Part shown: piece by piece, positions 37,822 through 46,664 of the stretch
Layout: the number at the start of each line of letters is the position of its first letter
Numbering within the stretch: position 1 is the stretch's first letter
Origin: Edaphovirga cremea
Lineage (GTDB): Bacteria > Pseudomonadota > Gammaproteobacteria > Enterobacterales > Enterobacteriaceae
Length of the DNA stretch: 64,000 nt
Assembly (NCBI RefSeq): GCF_003332275.1
Contig: NZ_QOVA01000022.1
Span: 1-64,000 of the forward strand
Direction of reading: 5' to 3'
Notes under the pieces: model-generated
Told to the model about the DNA's origin: nothing
What the model saw: only the letters and a program-made list of their open reading frames with translations
Databases searched by the model: none
Position numbers and translations under genes: made by a program

Positions 37822-39666
37822 ATGGCTAACTCAATTATTTACTTTCAAGACTACACCGAAGCATCTGACGCGATAACCCTGACATCCACCGATAATTACA
37901 GCCTCACCAATTATGACTGTACGCCGCGAACACACCCTGGTCAGTCCGTCTCTCAGTTGCCCTCGGGTTCATGGTTACGTTTTAAAAGTACTATTCCTCA
38001 AGGCCAGTTTGCGGAGTGTATGATCTACGCCTCCACATTGAATTCTGCCCAGGCAATTCAGGTATGGATCGGTGAGCCCGTTGATGGTGGATCACCTTTA
38101 TGGACAATCTACGTGACACCGGTATCAGTAGAGAACTATTTTACCGATTCTGTCAGCAGCTATGTCAGTTTTACTGATCAGGAAGAACAAGACATCTATT
38201 TCTATTTTCCTGATGGTTTTGACGGTTATCTTAATTGGTTCGTTTTTAGCCAATACTCAGGACATGAAACACCGGAAGATAAACTGCACCGCATGCAGTG
38301 GTTTACCGACAGCCGTTTTGGTCACATGATGCAGTGGGGCGCGTACTCAGTATTAGGTCATGATGCGTGGTATATGAATACTGCCAATATTCCTAAAGAC
38401 ACTTATATTACGGACGGCTGCATTCCGTTTGATCCACAAAATTACGATCCGGAATACTGGAGTGAGGTGATAGTCAATACCGGGCAAAAATACCTGACCA
38501 TTACCACTAAACATCATGACGGTTTTGCGATGTTTGAAACGAATATCGATGAATTTGCGCCCTATGATATACACTGGAGATCAGCAATGGTCAGGCGATC
38601 GTGACCTTTGCCAATACGTTAGCGTCAGCACCGACGCAGGATAATTTCCGATCATGGATAAAAATAAATGACGAAATCCGGGTTGGGTTGCCTATTACTT
38701 CGTACAGTTATGATCAGCAAACCCAAAAGGTAACACTTGGTTTCACGGCCATTCCCGCGACTGCCGTAGCGCAGGATATCACTATCACCATTCAGTGATC
38801 CCGCGTCATTTGCTGAGAGTGGCAGTCAGTATGAGTGGTGGGTTGGAGACACATCTGACGGTACTTTTACCCAGATTGAAGGCGTTAATACGCAAAGTCT
38901 GATGCTATTGCCTGAACATCTTGGGAAATACATTAAAGTGGTTGTCACACCACGCAATGAACGCTTTGCTTACGGTACCCCCGTTTCTTTCGTTACCCCG
39001 CAAATCATCGGTCAGCAAGTGGGCAATCCGCGTACTGATTGGTTTATGAATGCGAAATACGGCATATCGTGTCATTTCTTACCGAACTATCAGAATTTGT
39101 CCCCAGTAATTCCTGATGATGAAAAATGGCAACCCGGTGAAACATGGGACGACTTCCTGAGTACTTTTGATGTTGATGCCTATGCTCAGGCCGTGGCTGA
39201 TTTAGGGGCTGGATTTGTTCTGCTTACTATCGATCAACATTCGGGCTATAACCTGGCGCCGTCTGCTATTTATGACAGTATTCTGGATATTGCGCCGGGC
39301 GTTCGCTCGCCGTCCCAACGGGATCTCCCTATGGAGATCGCGCAGGCATTGGCAAAATATGACATTAAATTGATGTTTTACTTCATGGGTTTTCTACCGG
39401 CGAAAGCCAGCCTGACCTACTATGACGACGATGCAAATCCGCATTCGCCTGACCGCTGGGGTGTTCCAGGTAACAGTAAGGATGGGCACCACTATGATGT
39501 GGATGGCCTGACCGCATGGGTCAAGAACGCCACTGATTTACAAGGGGTCATCTCTATGGATATCAGGGTGAATAGATTTGGCGAACTTGACAGCTTTGTC
39601 TCTGGACAAATCAAGGCTGTAAAATCTGTGGTTTACCCCGATGGAGTGGTAAAAAAACGCGGCTGA
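37822..39666 (+). pseudogene. Broken multidomain alpha-L-fucosidase (GH29-like)
   Basis: Three frame segments make up one damaged gene. Segment one (37822-38604) has an N-terminal beta-rich domain (about 140 residues) and then a GH29 start: MQWFTDSRFGHMMQWGAYSVLGHDAWYM...YLTITTKHHDGFAMFE. It leaves frame near 38567-38580, just after this conserved block, where most of the catalytic barrel is missing. Segment two (about 38571-38798) is part of a beta-sandwich (SNGQAIVTFANTL...ITITIQ). A further shift leads into segment three (to 39666) with an Ig-like piece (GSQYEWWVGDTSDGT) and a second GH29-like region (TDWFMNAKYGISCHFLPNYQN). No signal peptide is seen. An internal deletion plus a frameshift is the simplest reading. 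Confidence 0.75.
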
Positions 39667-39698
39667 CTCAATAAGACACATATCTAATCTTTTGGGGC

Positions 39699-39729
39699 AA
39701 AGCCTCCTCTGTGATGCAGAGGAGGCTTT
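39699..39729. terminator. Hairpin after the fucosidase locus
   Basis: AAAGCCTCCTCTG-TGATG-CAGAGGAGGCTTT, a 13-bp perfect stem with A/T flanks usable from both sides, between the fucosidase pseudogene and umuC. Confidence 0.88.
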
Positions 39730-39816
39730 ATTACATAGAGGCTTGATTAACTGCCGGGCTCGCGTTTGCGGTTCATTTTGTGACGGTTTTCAGCAGGAAT
39801 GGGCCGCAAGAGAGTG

Positions 39817-41085
39817 TTATTTGATGTAAGCAACAACGACGTCACTCAGCCTGGTGGTATACGCCGGGGACAGCATCTCCCTTTTCATGGCCCAGCCGCG
39901 TTGAATCCCCTGGCCGGCAAACCAGATCTTTCCTTTGCCCGACTTATTGATGACATCCAGCGTTTGCATCAGTTGTTCACTGTTACGCTTTGGCTGATAG
40001 TCATCGAACAAATTCAGTTGTGCGACGCCCTGACTGAAGAAATCCCCCAGCATGACGCCGCCTTTCTGATAGTGATAACCGGGTTTCCAGATTTGCGCAA
40101 GGCAACGCACGGCAGCATTGAGGATGTCACGGCTGTCCTGAGTGGGGGTAAGCAGTGTGATACCGGCAGAATTACCGTAATAGGGGACGTTGGCATCGTG
40201 CGGGCTGGTTTTGATAAAGGCTGAAATATAGCGGCAGTACTGGTGTTCACCCCGCAGTTTCTCTGCCGCCCGCACGGCATAGGTACAGATCGCTTCACGC
40301 ATATCCTGATAGTCGGTGATGCGCTCGCCAAATGAGCGAGAGCAGAGGATCTGCTGTTTGGTGGGGACGAACTCTTCGGCCTGTAGACAAGACTCACCGC
40401 GCAACTCGCGTACTGTGCGCTCAACCACCACGCTGAAATGTTTGCGGATCAGCGCTGTCGGGCAATCGGCGAGTTGCAACGCCATCTTGATTCCCATCTG
40501 ATTCAGCGTTTTGCTCAGGCGGTGGCCAATTCCCCAGACCTCCTCGACCGGGATCAGGTTCATCAGTTTTCGTTGCCGTTCTGCCGAGGAGAGGTCCACC
40601 ACACCCCCCGTCCCCGGCCATTTTTTTGCTGCATGATTGGCGAGTTTGGCCAGAGTTTTGGTCGGGGCAATGCCAACAGCCACGGTTAGGTGCGTATCCT
40701 GATGGACTTTTTTTCGGATATCGCGGCCAAATTGCGCCAATAAAGGCGAATCACTGAAATCAGAGAGATCCAGGAAAGCCTCATCGATCGAATAGACCTC
40801 AACGGAGGTGACGAGCGATTCGAGCGTAGTCATCACTCTTAACGACATATCGGCGTAGAGCGCGTAATTGGATGAAAAAACCACCACGTTATGTCTGCGC
40901 AGTTCATCGCGCAGTTTAAAATAGGGCGCACCCATTTTCAGCCCGAGCTTCTTTGCTTCCGCGTTTACCGAGATCACACAGCCATCGTTATTGGACAACA
41001 CAATGATGGGCCTCCCTCGCAAATCAGGCCGAAAGATACGCTCGCAGGAGGCGTAAAACGTGTTCACGTCCGCAAGGGCAAACAT
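39817..41085 (-). CDS. umuC: UmuC, catalytic subunit of DNA polymerase V
   Basis: 422 residues, the same length as E. coli UmuC. Y-family polymerase motifs are clear: FALADVNTFYASCE (first metal Asp), SNNDGCVISVNAEAKKLG, YSIDEAFLDLSDF (second Asp-Glu) and VAVGIAPTKTLAKLANHAAKK. Near the C-terminus the AQLNLFDD segment is the beta-clamp binding motif. It carries out error-prone translesion synthesis with UmuD' and RecA. The ATG at 41085 follows directly after the umuD stop (41087-41089), so the two are coupled. Confidence 0.97.
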   Translation of the reverse strand: MFALADVNTFYASCERIFRPDLRGRPIIVLSNNDGCVISVNAEAKKLGLKMGAPYFKLRDELRRHNVVVFSSNYALYADMSLRVMTTLESLVTSVEVYSIDEAFLDLSDFSDSPLLAQFGRDIRKKVHQDTHLTVAVGIAPTKTLAKLANHAAKKWPGTGGVVDLSSAERQRKLMNLIPVEEVWGIGHRLSKTLNQMGIKMALQLADCPTALIRKHFSVVVERTVRELRGESCLQAEEFVPTKQQILCSRSFGERITDYQDMREAICTYAVRAAEKLRGEHQYCRYISAFIKTSPHDANVPYYGNSAGITLLTPTQDSRDILNAAVRCLAQIWKPGYHYQKGGVMLGDFFSQGVAQLNLFDDYQPKRNSEQLMQTLDVINKSGKGKIWFAGQGIQRGWAMKREMLSPAYTTRLSDVVVAYIK

Positions 41086-41086
41086 T

Positions 41087-41506
41087 TTAGCGCGCGGCAT
41101 GGAGAATCCATGTCACGACGCCGAAGATCTCCAGATCCTCTTCATGGTGCAGCAGAATCGGCGCAAAAGCCGGGTTCATCGGGAGGAGTTGCAGGGTGGG
41201 GTGCAATTGCAATTTTTTCACCGTAAATTCTCCCTCAACGGAGGCCACAACAATACTCCCCTGTTTTGCCGTGAGTGAACTGTCGACCACGAGCATGTCG
41301 CCGTCGTTAATATTGGCGTCAATCATGGAGTCACCTGACACCCGTACAAAGTAGGTCGCGCTGGGGTGCGAGATCAGGAGCTCATTCATGTCGAGACGCC
41401 GTTCAACATAATCCTGGGCAGGGGAGGGGAAACCGGCGGAAACGCTATCTTGAAAAAGGGGGATTTTGACAATTTCCGCAAGCGTTGTGGCACGTTGAAT
41501 AAGCAT
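41087..41506 (-). CDS. umuD: UmuD, LexA-like self-cleaving subunit of Pol V
   Basis: 139 residues, the standard length. RecA-stimulated self-cleavage gives UmuD'. The active residues match E. coli numbering: S60 in VSGDSMID and K97 in FTVKKLQ. The cleavage site is A24-G25 ([10 protein letters not shown]) rather than the C24-G25 of E. coli, as in LexA. I chose the ATG at 41506 because it gives the family length; the frame upstream crosses the LexA box. Confidence 0.97.
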   Translation of the reverse strand: MLIQRATTLAEIVKIPLFQDSVSAGFPSPAQDYVERRLDMNELLISHPSATYFVRVSGDSMIDANINDGDMLVVDSSLTAKQGSIVVASVEGEFTVKKLQLHPTLQLLPMNPAFAPILLHHEEDLEIFGVVTWILHAAR

Positions 41507-41523
41507 AATGGAAATCCTAAATA

Positions 41524-41543
41524 TACTGTGTTTATGTACAGTA
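41524..41543 (-). promoter_or_regulatory. LexA (SOS) box of umuDC
   Basis: TACTGT-GTTTATGT-ACAGTA fits the LexA consensus at all outer positions and lies 17 bases before the umuD start, so LexA would block the umuDC promoter. Confidence 0.95.
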
Positions 41544-41609
41544 TACACAGAGGATTCCTATCTTGAAAAGGTACTGTTTCGGGTTTCTTTCTATCAGGAC
41601 AACGGCGGG

Positions 41610-41727
41610 AGGAACTTTACTAACTTTTTGAGGGCCAAGCCCAGTAGGCGTTATTGTTGCAGACAGTCTGAGCACTGCGCAGGTTCAAAATGGCCAATAA
41701 AATAGCCCTAATGGGATAGGCTCTAAA
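41610..41727. repeat. Intergenic repeat ending CCTAATGGGATAGGCTCT
   Basis: This segment runs from ACTAACTTTTTGAGGGCCAA through TGAGCACTGCGCAGG to GGATAGGCTCTAA. Its end matches, on the opposite strand, the hairpin repeat at 36336-36380. I also recall similar roughly 110-bp intergenic sequences in Serratia/Yersinia-like genomes, which needs a search. The rest of 41728-42100 is AT-rich with no gene. Confidence 0.55.
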
Positions 41728-42100
41728 TAATTACAATGAGACGCTCGAGAACGTCATGGTTATTTACCGTGCAGAATATTCAGTGTTCGCAAATAAAAAT
41801 ACAAATGATATTTTTCTTAAAAATAATGATTTCATGCTCATACTCATGTTTATAAATTAAATAATAAAAATATCACACAGGAAAGTGTTTATTTTCCACT
41901 CACCAAGAGTGCGTTTTTTGCCCATCTTAACCGGATGAAGTCTATTACTCTGAATGAATAAGGAATGGAGATTTTATTTAGATAATTAGTTGGTAAGTAT
42001 TATCTTTAGAAAATATCTGTAAGAAAAACCTGTTTAAAAATCTTATGGATTCCAATCACTAAGATTTTTATTGCTGACTTTCATCATACTAGGACATTCT

Positions 42101-43534
42101 ATGAACAGAAAAATAGCTTTGGGTTATCTTGGAGGGGTGCTTTTTATCCTCACGACTTCATGCTGGGCGGCACCTCAGGCGCAGGTTCAATGCGATTATG
42201 ACCATACATTGGCTGATGATCCTATCTTAATGCCAGGCGAACCGGGTATGGCCATGCTGCATGATTTTTTTGGTAATAAACATACCAACGCCAATTCGAC
42301 CAATGCGAGCCTTAAAGCGCACCAAAACGCAAGCTGCAATAACGCGGCCGATGCCAGTGCTTATTGGGCACCCGCGTTGAAATTACCCGACGGAAGAATA
42401 ATCAAACCCGCATATCAGAAGACTTATTACCAGGCCAACGGTAGTTCACTTCCCAATTTGCAACCATTCCCAGAGGGAATTCAGATCCTTGCAGGGAATC
42501 ATGAAGGGACTTCGAGCAATGATGGTGTTATTTCATTTCTTTGCAGTAATAGCAGTTATTCTTCTGTAGCAACCACTAATTGTGGCCCGGCGGCAGGGGC
42601 AGATCATGTTCAGTTGGACATCGGAATCATGTTCCCTAATTGTTGGGATGGTAAGACGTTGATTCCTAAAACCTACGATGACCCTACGCTGGTCTATACG
42701 ACGGGTCCTAATACCTGCCCGGCAGATCATCCGGTTCAACTGCCCCAAGTCAATATGAATGTGGCATACATTATTCCAGGTACAACGCCGTTTGATTTGA
42801 GTAAAACGTTGTTGTCGCTGGATCCTGTAATGGTTGATGGAAAAATGCAAGCACAATGGGGTTCCATCTATACCGCGCATGGCGATTTCATGCATGCCTG
42901 GACCACCCAGGGAGCGGAATTCATGGCGGTTCTCTGTATGAATGTGGGTATGGACTGTGGCACAAATATTCCCTACGCCTATTCAGTAGCGCAGGATACT
43001 TATGTCTCAAATCTCGCAGATAGTGATAAAAACTTCAGTACCGAAACCATCGTCAAGGCTCAGGATACCTGGAATGATTCTGGGCCAGATAATACGCAGC
43101 CACAGTCTATTGGTTTGATCAAGGTTGATATCCCCCCTCTGCCAGATGCGTCCACAGGGTATCCATCCGATCCAAACGTTATGCTAAATTATGCGCTGCG
43201 TATCTACGGTGCCAATGTCAGTACATCAGACTCCGAGGCAGTTTTCTTTCATGTCGTTGATAACAATTGGAACGCCAGTACGGTGACCTGGAATACACAA
43301 CCGACGTGCGACCAATACAGCGCCTCCGTTAATCCGGTGCTGTCATCTACGATGGGCTGGCTCTATGTTGATGTGACGGACATGGTCAAGACGGCTATGG
43401 ATGCTGGAAAAACACAGATATCCTTCTGTTTAACCGGAGCGCGGGAAGGTCAGGTATTTAATATCACCTCAAGTGAAGACCTTCATTCACTGGTATTGAT
43501 GCAAAGGCTCACCCGCAAAATTACCAGCGAATAG
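42101..43534 (+). CDS. Secreted DUF1996 protein with C-terminal DNRLRE-like domain
   Basis: 477 residues: a signal peptide (NRKIALGYLGGVLFILTTSCWA), then a DUF1996 domain at about 25-290, recognised by GMAMLHDFFGNKHTNANSTNASL, SAYWAPALKLPDGR, YYQANG and QLDIGIMFPNCWDGK. The C-terminal about 160 residues (DTYVSNLADSDKNFSTETIVKAQ...LRIYGANV...WNASTVTWNTQPT...DVTDMVKTAM) match the CBM96/DNRLRE-type extracellular beta-sandwich. DUF1996 is best known from fungi and actinobacteria, is suspected to act on polysaccharide, and has no confirmed activity that I can state. Start ATG at 42101; the frame upstream is not conserved. Probably acquired. Confidence 0.85.
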   Translation: MNRKIALGYLGGVLFILTTSCWAAPQAQVQCDYDHTLADDPILMPGEPGMAMLHDFFGNKHTNANSTNASLKAHQNASCNNAADASAYWAPALKLPDGRIIKPAYQKTYYQANGSSLPNLQPFPEGIQILAGNHEGTSSNDGVISFLCSNSSYSSVATTNCGPAAGADHVQLDIGIMFPNCWDGKTLIPKTYDDPTLVYTTGPNTCPADHPVQLPQVNMNVAYIIPGTTPFDLSKTLLSLDPVMVDGKMQAQWGSIYTAHGDFMHAWTTQGAEFMAVLCMNVGMDCGTNIPYAYSVAQDTYVSNLADSDKNFSTETIVKAQDTWNDSGPDNTQPQSIGLIKVDIPPLPDASTGYPSDPNVMLNYALRIYGANVSTSDSEAVFFHVVDNNWNASTVTWNTQPTCDQYSASVNPVLSSTMGWLYVDVTDMVKTAMDAGKTQISFCLTGAREGQVFNITSSEDLHSLVLMQRLTRKITSE

Positions 43535-43570
43535 TTTTTAGCAAATGTCTTTATCTGGTGTGCCGTAAAA

Positions 43571-43594
43571 CCTCGGCCTTCATTCAGGCCGGGG
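43571..43594. terminator. Hairpin between convergent genes
   Basis: CTCGGCCT-TCATTC-AGGCCGGG forms a stable stem between the DUF1996 gene and the convergent VOC gene; the T tract is poor. Confidence 0.5.
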
Positions 43595-43615
43595 ATATAA
43601 GGCACGTTTTTCCAC

Positions 43616-44092
43616 CTAACCACCGCGCGCTGCTGCTTCAAGCCCGGCGATATCCAGCTTGATCATCTGGAGCATAGCCTGCGTGACACGTTTGGTTTTC
43701 TCCGTATCGGGACCGCTAATCAACTCGTCCAGACATTTTGGTACGATCTGCCAACACAAACCCCAACGATCGCGCAACCAGCCGCACTGCTCGATAGATC
43801 CCCCTTCACCCAGTGCGTCCCACAACCGGTCGATTTCAGCCTGATCATCACACTCAAGGATAATAGAGAAACTGTGGTTAAAGGGGTCAAGCGGTCCAGC
43901 TTCAATGGCCCTGTAACGTTGACCACCCAGTGTGAATGCGGCCAACTTGACACTGCCTTCTGGCCCGGATGGCGTATCCGCGGCCAGCACCGATTGCCAT
44001 TCCAGTTCCGAGCCTGGGATCAGTGAGGTATAGCAGCGCAGTGCATCCTCCATGTCTCTTTCAAACCAAAGATGTTGTATAACCTGAGTCAT
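43616..44092 (-). CDS. VOC family protein (PhnB-like)
   Basis: 158 residues of the glyoxalase/bleomycin-resistance fold in the PhnB (3-demethylubiquinone methyltransferase-like) branch: MTQVIQHLWFERDMEDALRCYTSLIPGSE, then PEGSVKLAAFTLGGQRYRAIEAGP and WGLCWQIVPKCLDELI. Family members are mostly metal-binding proteins of unknown substrate. It is a single gene; a tandem repeat lies just upstream of its start. Confidence 0.9.
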   Translation of the reverse strand: MTQVIQHLWFERDMEDALRCYTSLIPGSELEWQSVLAADTPSGPEGSVKLAAFTLGGQRYRAIEAGPLDPFNHSFSIILECDDQAEIDRLWDALGEGGSIEQCGWLRDRWGLCWQIVPKCLDELISGPDTEKTKRVTQAMLQMIKLDIAGLEAAARGG

Positions 44093-44178
44093 TTCGGTGT
44101 CCTCATCAATGTCTACCCTGATCTAGTGTAGACCTCATAACGTCAGGATGTAGACAACGTGGCCGCTATTTCAAGATT

Positions 44179-44235
44179 GGGGCGCAACTACAAGCTCGGG
44201 GGGCAACTACAAGCTCGGGGCGCAACTACAGGCTC
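44179..44235. repeat. Three tandem 19-bp repeats
   Basis: GGGGCGCAACTACAAGCTC occurs three times head to tail (44179-44197, 44198-44216, 44217-44235) with one change in copies two and three. It lies between the VOC gene and the LysE gene, which point away from each other, so it may affect their promoters. Copy number is likely to vary between strains. Confidence 0.85.
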
Positions 44236-44367
44236 GACTTTTGATACTGCTTAACGAAAATTTTCCTGCCCGTGGCCCTCCTATCCCACTTAAGACAATT
44301 TCGTTCAATACTCACTCTTCGCAACACGGCACGCTGGCACCTGTAACTTTCTTTACAGGTGCTGACT

Positions 44368-44961
44368 ATGACGCTTTACCTTTCCATGGCCGCTTTTGCG
44401 TTGGCCTCCTCCATTACTCCCGGTCCAGTGAATATCGTTGCGCTCAGCAGCGGGGCACAGTTTGGTTTTAACGCCAGTCTGCGGCACGTCACTGGCGCGA
44501 CACTGGGTTTCACACTATTGCTGATGTTGGTTGGCCTGGGAGTACATGAAATCCTTTCCCTATGGCCTGGGCTGACAACCGCAATCCTCTGGGCAGGCGT
44601 GGTCTTTCTGCTCTACATGGCCTACCAGCTTGCCACCGATAATGGGCAATTGGGGCAGGGAGGGCAGCAAAATGAGCCCTCTTATTGGTATGGCGCTTTG
44701 TTGCAGTGGCTGAATCCAAAGGCCTGGCTGGCTTCGATCGCCAGTATGGGGGCCTTTGTTGGCGACGGGGAGATACTGTTGTTGTGGCAGTTTGCTGTGA
44801 TCTATTTTGTGATTTGCTACGCCTCTGTGGCCAGTTGGGCCTACGCCGGGGCGATGCTCAGTCGTCTATTGCAGAGTCCGCGCAACGTGCGGCGTTTTAA
44901 CCGCCTGATGGCATTGCTGTTGGTGTTGAGCGCCTATTATTTGTTGCTCGAAGGGGTTTGA
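44368..44961 (+). CDS. LysE family translocator
   Basis: 197 residues with six helices. The N-terminus TLYLSMAAFALASSITPGPVNIVALSSGAQFGFNASLRHVTGATLGF holds the TPGP(V/N) and G-rich motifs of the LysE/RhtB amino-acid exporter superfamily, and the middle has WLNPKAWLASI. It probably exports an amino acid or derivative. The gene ends inside the 3' end of a convergent AraC gene (overlap 44937-44961). Confidence 0.92.
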   Translation: MTLYLSMAAFALASSITPGPVNIVALSSGAQFGFNASLRHVTGATLGFTLLLMLVGLGVHEILSLWPGLTTAILWAGVVFLLYMAYQLATDNGQLGQGGQQNEPSYWYGALLQWLNPKAWLASIASMGAFVGDGEILLLWQFAVIYFVICYASVASWAYAGAMLSRLLQSPRNVRRFNRLMALLLVLSAYYLLLEGV

Positions 44962-45767
44962 TACTGGCCGGGTGTGGCCGCCAGCAAATGCTTGAAGGTG
45001 CGTTGAAAGTGCGCCTGATCGGCAAATCCACTTTCGTTGGCGGCTGCGGCAATAGGGAAGCCGCGCCTCAACAACCGGTGACCATACTGGATACGCTGGT
45101 TAACCAGATAGGCATGCGGTGTCATGCCATAGCGTTTTTTGAATGAGCGGATCAGGTAGGAAGGTGAGAGTGCCGATACCTGGCAGATCGCCTCCAACGT
45201 CAATGACTCGGTGCAGTGGGCGCTGATAAACGCAGCGGCTCTTTCCAGTTTTGGATTGATCTCTAACGGGGGAGCCGATGCCATCCCCAAGCGTAATGGC
45301 AGGTTGCTAAAATAATCCACCAAGGCAATCTGCTTTTCCAGATGACAACAGACCGAACTGGTTAAAACCTGATAAAGCTGATTCAGGCCGGAAAATAGTT
45401 CGGTATCCTGGCTAATAACCTGGGCAAAGGGGATAAACGCACTGGTTTTTTTGCTGCCGGTATTTTCCTGCTGCAACATTGCCAGCCAGTTCGGGTCGAT
45501 ATAAAACATGATATAGGCCCAGCGCTGGTCGCCAATTGGGTTACAGCCATGAACCTGCTGCGGATTAATGATCACCACATCGCCGGTGTTAACCTGCAGG
45601 TGCTGGTCTCCGTTGATATAGGTACTGGTGCCGGCAGTGATAGCACCGATAGAAAAAAACTCATGGCTGTGAAGCGAATAGCACAGCTTGCGACCGTCTT
45701 CGATGGCCCGGGTTTCAACAAAAGGCAGGCGTTCGTCGCGCCAGAATTGCGGGGCATCATTGACCAT
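44937..45767 (-). CDS. AraC family regulator with cupin sensor
   Basis: 276 residues: an N-terminal cupin (LCYSLHSHEFFSIGAITAGTSTYINGDQHLQVNTGDVVIINPQQVHGCNP) and a C-terminal double helix-turn-helix (LTLEAICQVSALSPSYLIRSFKKRYGMTPHAYLVNQRIQYGHRLLRRGFPIAAAANESGFADQAHFQRTFKHLLAATPGQY). GGAG lies close before the ATG at 45767; the frame is open 89 codons further upstream but without family residues. AraC genes of this type often regulate a neighbouring LysE exporter, and here the two are convergent and overlapping. Confidence 0.92.
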   Translation of the reverse strand: MVNDAPQFWRDERLPFVETRAIEDGRKLCYSLHSHEFFSIGAITAGTSTYINGDQHLQVNTGDVVIINPQQVHGCNPIGDQRWAYIMFYIDPNWLAMLQQENTGSKKTSAFIPFAQVISQDTELFSGLNQLYQVLTSSVCCHLEKQIALVDYFSNLPLRLGMASAPPLEINPKLERAAAFISAHCTESLTLEAICQVSALSPSYLIRSFKKRYGMTPHAYLVNQRIQYGHRLLRRGFPIAAAANESGFADQAHFQRTFKHLLAATPGQYQTPSSNK

Positions 45768-45927
45768 TGTTTTCTCCTCTGCTGTGCAATGAGTAGTTCT
45801 TGTTATAGCGTAAATTTCGTTGCAGGTCAGCTTTGTCGCCAGCCATTTTATTGATATTGCTGCCTTGAGTGGCGGTAATGATAATAAGATCTTATTCTCA
45901 GTGTAATAGCATCCTTGTGAGATGATT

Positions 45928-46641
45928 ATGGCCAAATCAACCACCATCCTGTTGGTAGAAGACGATACCCGTCTGGCGACCTTGACGGCGGATTTTTTAA
46001 CCCGGCAGATGTTTGATGTGACTATCGAAGGCAATGGTATTGCGGCGATAGCCTATATTGAAAAACATCAGCCGGATCTGGTTTTGCTGGACATTATGCT
46101 GCCCGGTGCCAGCGGTATGGATGTCTGCAAAGCCGTACGCCCCTTCTATAGCGGGCCGATTATTATGCTCACGGCCATGGGTGAAAGTCTGGATCAGGTT
46201 CTGGGTCTGGAACTCGGGGCGGATGATTACATTATCAAACCGATCGAGCCCAGGGTGTTACTGGCTCGCGTGCGCGCCCAGCTCCGTCGGGTTAATCAGC
46301 CTGCCCAGCCGAAAGACGATCGACAAAACAGTACGCTGACGTTCGGTCAACTCTCCATCAATCCCGATTCAAGAACCGTTACCCTCTACGATCAACAGAT
46401 TCCCATGACCACGGCGGAATTTGACGTGCTGTGGTTACTGGCCAGTGAGCCAGGAAAGGTGCTCACCCGCGATATGCTGCTATTGGCGTTGAAAGGGATA
46501 GATTTCGATGGGCTTGACCGAACTATCGATATCCATATATCACGACTGCGCAGAAAGCTGGACGATGATGTCGATTCACCCCAGAAAATAAAAACTGTCC
46601 GGGGCAAAGGGTATTTGCTGAACCGCGATGGCTGGAATTGA
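45928..46641 (+). CDS. OmpR-type response regulator, RstA-like
   Basis: 237 residues. The receiver has the acidic pair EDD near residue 13, the phosphorylation Asp in LVLLDIMLPGASGMDV and the Lys in DYIIKPIEP; the C-terminal winged helix ends SRLRRKLDDDVDSPQKIKTVRGKGYLLNRDGWN. The FDGLDRTIDIHISRLRRKL segment and the GWN end are close to RstA of enterics. Alternative ATG two codons upstream (45922). The kinase gene follows 23 bases downstream. The cognate stimulus is not known. Confidence 0.92.
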   Translation: MAKSTTILLVEDDTRLATLTADFLTRQMFDVTIEGNGIAAIAYIEKHQPDLVLLDIMLPGASGMDVCKAVRPFYSGPIIMLTAMGESLDQVLGLELGADDYIIKPIEPRVLLARVRAQLRRVNQPAQPKDDRQNSTLTFGQLSINPDSRTVTLYDQQIPMTTAEFDVLWLLASEPGKVLTRDMLLLALKGIDFDGLDRTIDIHISRLRRKLDDDVDSPQKIKTVRGKGYLLNRDGWN

Positions 46642-46664
46642 TATCCAACGTTGAGGCAGGAAAG

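Noticed and set aside
44937..46034. Longer form of the AraC gene starting at 46034
   Set aside because: The extra 89 codons run into the start of the divergent response-regulator gene and carry no AraC features; the ATG at 45767 has a ribosome site.
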